DNA from: Microcoleaceae cyanobacterium UBA9251
GTDB lineage: Bacteria; Cyanobacteriota; Cyanobacteriia; Cyanobacteriales; Microcoleaceae
Direction of reading: 5' to 3'
Assembly: GCA_003542015.1 (NCBI GenBank)
Contig: DPLL01000473.1
Span: 13,947-23,320 of the forward strand
Length of the DNA stretch: 9,374 nt
Part shown: in pieces, positions 7,142-9,374 of the stretch
Layout: the number at the start of each line of letters is the position of its first letter
Numbering within the stretch: the first letter of the stretch is position 1
The notes under the pieces: model-generated
Databases searched by the model: none
What the model was told of the DNA's origin: nothing
Seen by the model: only the letters and a program-made list of their open reading frames with translations
Program-made: the position numbers and the translations under genes

Positions 7142-7249
7142 CTATTGCTCATACCAGGCGTGATACCATTGCTGCATCTGCTCAATCTCAGCACTTTGAC
7201 TACGAATGATCGATTGACAGTTCCTTTCATGCTGATGCTCCGGTCGTAG
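7142..7249 (-). pseudogene. 3' remnant of a DUF305 domain gene
   Basis: The minus strand encodes about 35 codons ending at TAG (7142-7144) that read RPEHQHERN, then QSIIRSQSAEIEQ, then MQQWYHAWYEQ. This matches the C-terminal helix of DUF305 (ferritin-like, often periplasmic and metal-linked) proteins, whose pattern is RPE-IK-LA--II-SQ--EI-QM--WR-AWY. The helix QSII...WY is intact, but the preceding part (EHQHERNC) has lost the expected ELxxLA pattern. The diagnostic PHHQGA motif is nowhere upstream, and the frame is closed by a TAG about 14 codons earlier. I infer a decayed gene that keeps only its 3' end. Confidence 0.5.
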
Positions 7250-7642
7250 TCTTACCTTCGGTCTCTGTCCGTTTAAAGTCTCCCAATGCTAGGGGTGCGC
7301 TGAGCGTAGAGATCTTTTGAGGATCTGAATGTTCTAACACAAAGCCGTCAAGCTTATGACGGGGTTTTAGACCCATTTTATCGATCGCAATCCCATACTG
7401 ATGCATCTCAGAATTGTTTAGTGTGATTGATCTCCTCACAAGTTCTTCATTTTTTGATGCTAGTTTCTAAGTAGCTCCATTTTTAAAGCTCATAGAGAAC
7501 TTGCGAGCATACTGATGATCGATCGCACTTGGGCACCGTAAAATGAGCATGGTCTTCTCCCGCGATCGCGGACAGAGGTAACTCGCCTCGGCAGAATCGA
7601 GAATCAGTTTAGTCGCAGAGCTTGTCTAGAAGATGTGAGTAA

Positions 7643-7648
7643 CGGAGA
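7643..7648 (+). promoter_or_regulatory. Shine-Dalgarno CGGAGA for the COG0731-like gene
   Basis: GGAG lies 9 nt before the ATG at 7657 and 6 nt before an in-frame GTG at 7654. Both starts are compatible with it and differ by one residue. Confidence 0.5.
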
Positions 7649-7656
7649 TTTGAGTG

Positions 7657-8463
7657 ATGCAATCTATAGAAACTAAAACATTCTCTTCGGTTTATGGTCC
7701 TGTAAAATCGTGGCGCTTTGGGCGATCGCTCGGTATTGACCCGATTGGCTTGGTGTCCACCTGCTCGTTCAATTGTGTTTACTGTCAATTGGGTGAAATA
7801 GAGTGTCAGAGTTGCGATCGCCAGGTGTTCATTTCCACTCAACAAATTCAACAAGACTTACAACGATTTGCACCGTGGGATGTCGCTCAGATCACCCTCA
7901 GCGGTAGCGGTGAGCCGACGCTAGCGTTGAATTTAGGCAGCATTCTGACAATGCTGAAAACCGTTACAGGAAAACCTGTGGGTGTGTTGACCAATGGCAG
8001 TTTGCTGACCGATCCAACAGTACAAGCAGAATTAGCGATCGCCGATCGGGTAGCAGTTAAACTGGATGCAATTGTGGCCGATCAATTTCGGCGCATCAAT
8101 CGTCCCGTGATTAAGATCAATTTCACTAATTTATGGTCTGGTTTACAGCAATTTCGCCAATGCTACACTGGTAAATTAGCCATTCAGACCATGCTCCTGT
8201 CACCTTGGAGCGATCGCGACCAAGCCACTTATATTGGACTCATGCAGGTCTTGCTACCTGATGAAATTCAACTCAATACACCAACTCGCCCTAAACCGCT
8301 ACATCACCAACTTGATGCACGAGGCAATCATCATCCTGATGCTTTGCCCTATCTCGCACGATCGCTCAAGCCTGTCAGTGCTGAGGTGCTCAGAACGTTT
8401 GGCGATCGCATTCAGAAAACCATTGGTATTCCAGTTCGTTATCCAAACCTGATCGATCGCTAA
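7657..8463 (+). CDS. Radical SAM protein, COG0731-like Fe-S oxidoreductase
   Basis: A 268-aa cytoplasmic radical SAM enzyme. Counting from this ATG, the [4Fe-4S]-binding CxxxCxxC is CSFNCVYC (Cys36, 40, 43). It is preceded by the subfamily signature SVYGPVKSWRFGRSLGIDP (11-29) and followed by SAM-binding LSGSGEPTL (81-89) and VLTNGSLL (110-117). The VYGPV-S-R-G-SLG(I/V)DP opening with SGSGEPTL is typical of COG0731-type proteins, a largely uncharacterised group related to the wyosine-forming enzymes. Two further Cys (50 and 53, ECQSCD) just after the cluster motif are unusual and could bind a metal. The C-terminal part (about 200-268) contains LNTPTRPKPLHHQLD, also seen in relatives. The substrate is unknown. 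A GTG start one codon upstream (7654) is possible. It is followed after 16 bp by a second radical SAM gene, so the two almost certainly form an operon. Confidence 0.87.
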   Translation: MQSIETKTFSSVYGPVKSWRFGRSLGIDPIGLVSTCSFNCVYCQLGEIECQSCDRQVFISTQQIQQDLQRFAPWDVAQITLSGSGEPTLALNLGSILTMLKTVTGKPVGVLTNGSLLTDPTVQAELAIADRVAVKLDAIVADQFRRINRPVIKINFTNLWSGLQQFRQCYTGKLAIQTMLLSPWSDRDQATYIGLMQVLLPDEIQLNTPTRPKPLHHQLDARGNHHPDALPYLARSLKPVSAEVLRTFGDRIQKTIGIPVRYPNLIDR

Positions 8464-8464
8464 C

Positions 8465-8472
8465 AAAAGGAG
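8465..8472 (+). promoter_or_regulatory. Strong Shine-Dalgarno AAAAGGAG
   Basis: AAAAGGAG lies 7 nt before the ATG at 8480, inside the 16-bp gap after the first radical SAM gene. It is the strongest ribosome-binding site in the window and suggests efficient translation of the second gene. Confidence 0.75.
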
Positions 8473-8479
8473 TTGCAGC

Positions 8480-9106
8480 ATGACACAAGCAAAACTCAAT
8501 CCCGATCTAGAACTAATTGAGATTCCTGCTGGAAATCTCAACATCATGGGCTATGTCGATGAGTCAGAAGTGAATGGTCCTGGATGCCGTGCTGTGGTAT
8601 GGGTGCAGGGATGTTTACGGGAATGTCCGGGATGCTTCAATCCTGCTTCCTGGTCCTTTGAGATCAATCAACTCATGTCAATTGACACTTTAGCTCAGAA
8701 AATTTTGAATAACCCTCGCAATGAAGGCATCACCTTCTCTGGGGGAGAACCTTTCTGGCAAGCGCCAGCCTTAGCGGAATTGGCTCGTCAAGTCAAAGCG
8801 GCTGGACTAAATGTCATGTCTTTTACGGGGTTTACTCTAGAGCAACTGCGATCGCCCTCTGCTCCGGCTGGCGCTGAAGATTTATTAGAACAGCTCGACC
8901 TCTTAATTGATGGTGCGTATATTGAACCGTTGGCAGTGAATCGTCCTGATTCTTTGGTTTCTTCCAGTAATCAGCGAGTGCATCTTTTCAACCCTGATTT
9001 GAGCGATCGCCTTACCTGGGCAAGTGACCAAATTGAAATTCACGTTCTCAAAGATGGTAGCCGTATTATCACAGGATATCGTGGTGAGATGAACCTGTTA
9101 GAGTAG
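8480..9106 (+). CDS. Radical SAM activase-like protein (NrdG-like)
   Basis: A 208-aa protein of the compact 4Fe-4S single-cluster radical SAM group, which includes anaerobic ribonucleotide reductase activase (NrdG) and pyruvate formate-lyase activase. The cluster motif is WVQGCLRECPGCFNPASW (41-58) with Cys45, Cys49 and Cys52. SAM-binding GITFSGGEPFWQ (83-94) and LLIDGAYIEPL (141-151) follow, in the order seen in NrdG. The segment SSSNQRVHLF (161-170) is also of the NrdG type. About 40 residues after that (to 208, containing IEIHVLKDGSRIITGY) extend past the usual NrdG end. No glycyl-radical enzyme (NrdD-like) is in the window, so the name should not be read as function. Its substrate could be the product of a neighbour. 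It has a strong ribosome-binding site and a 16-bp gap to the COG0731-like gene. An unrecognised small frame follows 21 bp later. Confidence 0.82.
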   Translation: MTQAKLNPDLELIEIPAGNLNIMGYVDESEVNGPGCRAVVWVQGCLRECPGCFNPASWSFEINQLMSIDTLAQKILNNPRNEGITFSGGEPFWQAPALAELARQVKAAGLNVMSFTGFTLEQLRSPSAPAGAEDLLEQLDLLIDGAYIEPLAVNRPDSLVSSSNQRVHLFNPDLSDRLTWASDQIEIHVLKDGSRIITGYRGEMNLLE

Positions 9107-9127
9107 AGTTTTCTGCTCCTCTACGCG

Positions 9128-9374
9128 ATGAAAATTTTAGGGACGGAGGACATACAGAAATACTTGATAGACAAAATGTGGGGAGAGTGGACACCTCGGT
9201 TTGAGCGGGTGGAACTGCGGGCGATCGGGCTGTCGTTAGCTAGAACCAATTGCCGCCAACGCAGAACCGATTCAAGTAACAGGATCGAGCTCATTAATTG
9301 CCTACTTCACAGGAGATTTTCATAAAAAAGCTCGGTAAGTGGGAAACGAGCGAGTCTTTAGACCTGAGAGGGAA
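9128..9374 (+). pseudogene. Small unrecognised gene, apparently frameshifted, partial
   Basis: I do not recognise the product. The first 38 codons (MKILGTEDIQKYLIDKMW and on, to GLSLA at 9241) look like a genuine protein N-terminus. In that frame the sequence then turns Arg/Cys-rich and stops at 9323-9325. One base over, from 9243, it reads EPIAANAEPIQVTGSS then LIAYFTGDFHKK and stops at 9336-9338. Skipping one A of the A6 run at 9324-9329 gives LGKWETSESLDLRG, open to the window edge. The three pieces join into one sensible sequence of at least 80 residues. This suggests two single-base changes, by decay or sequencing error. The first piece alone is a 65-aa frame (9128-9325). It lies 21 bp after the NrdG-like gene with no Shine-Dalgarno sequence; a GTAGAG/CTCTAC stem (9103-9124) lies in the gap. 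Confidence 0.45.

Larger units (their letters stand above)
6928..7656. other. 729-bp region without a convincing intact gene
   Basis: The region begins with the GGGGCGGGTTT inverted repeat and then holds about 640 bp with no convincing intact gene on either strand. It contains a DUF305 gene remnant (7142-7249, minus). It also contains a 70-codon minus-strand frame with a GTG start (7227-7439, containing LKPRHKLDGFVLEHSDPQK) that I do not recognise; this may be a further decayed gene or chance. One HIP1 site lies at 7562-7569. The promoter of the downstream radical SAM pair must lie in its last part, but I see only weak candidates, such as TAAAAT at 7539-7544 without a good -35. Confidence 0.6.
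4061..9010. repeat. HIP1 octamers GCGATCGC, 14 copies
   Basis: Perfect GCGATCGC palindromes start at 4061, 4268, 4835, 5827, 6064, 6226, 7562, 7722, 7814, 8035, 8210, 8402, 8848 and 9003. HIP1 is the hallmark over-represented octamer of many cyanobacterial genomes. Thirteen copies lie in coding sequence and one in the decayed region. None occurs in the first 4 kb. Confidence 0.9.

Noticed and set aside
7015..7209. Plus-strand 64-codon frame in the decayed region
   Set aside because: It starts within bases of the GGGGCGGGTTT repeat, has no ribosome-binding site, and is antisense to the DUF305 remnant that explains the coding signal.
7027..7230. Minus-strand 67-codon frame
   Set aside because: It overlaps the DUF305 remnant in a different frame, and only the latter gives a recognisable protein pattern.
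6928..7656. Insertion sequence
   Set aside because: No terminal inverted repeats with target duplication and no transposase-like coding pattern are visible.

Overview
The window looks like chromosomal DNA of a filamentous, non-heterocystous cyanobacterium of the Microcoleus/Oscillatoria type. The evidence is fourteen copies of the HIP1 octamer GCGATCGC, a 7-bp short tandem repeat (TCTAAAA), arrays built on ATGCCC/CCCAATTCCC, GGGGCGGGTTT hairpins, and G/C-block and CTTCGCG-type intergenic repeats. This assignment is inferred from composition and repeats; no rRNA or other marker is present.

Left part (1-2288, minus strand): purA (adenylosuccinate synthase, TTG start) has a near-consensus sigma-70-type promoter and is followed at short spacing by two small genes of unknown function. 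The first of these ends in a segment resembling the second half of a BRCT domain. The three may form one transcript. Centre left (2289-3894): a repeat-bearing intergenic region leads to a plus-strand gene of the adenosine deaminase superfamily with two altered active-site positions. It is divergent from purA, so genes acting on adenine nucleotides and nucleosides sit back to back. Behind it is a block with competing hairpin arms and two 9-bp-period repeats.

Centre (3895-7009, plus strand): a tldD-tldE pair, the two subunits of the TldD/TldE metalloprotease. TldD carries HExxxH and TldE lacks it. The two are separated by a 171-bp repeat spacer able to fold into a long hairpin, and the spacer repeat reads through in frame into the apparent N-terminus of tldE. 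The pair ends at a GGGGCGGGTTT inverted repeat.

Right part (7010-9374): about 640 bp of mostly non-coding, apparently decayed DNA that includes the 3' end of a DUF305 gene on the minus strand. Then comes a compact plus-strand cluster of a COG0731-like radical SAM enzyme, an NrdG/activase-like radical SAM protein 16 bp later, and a small unrecognised reading frame that appears frameshifted twice and runs to the window edge.

Most of the content is housekeeping or widespread genes. The parts most worth a second look are the radical SAM pair with its broken small neighbour, the variant deaminase, the BRCT-like small protein, and the structured repeat spacers. I do not see convincing evidence of a complete new defence or biosynthetic system.
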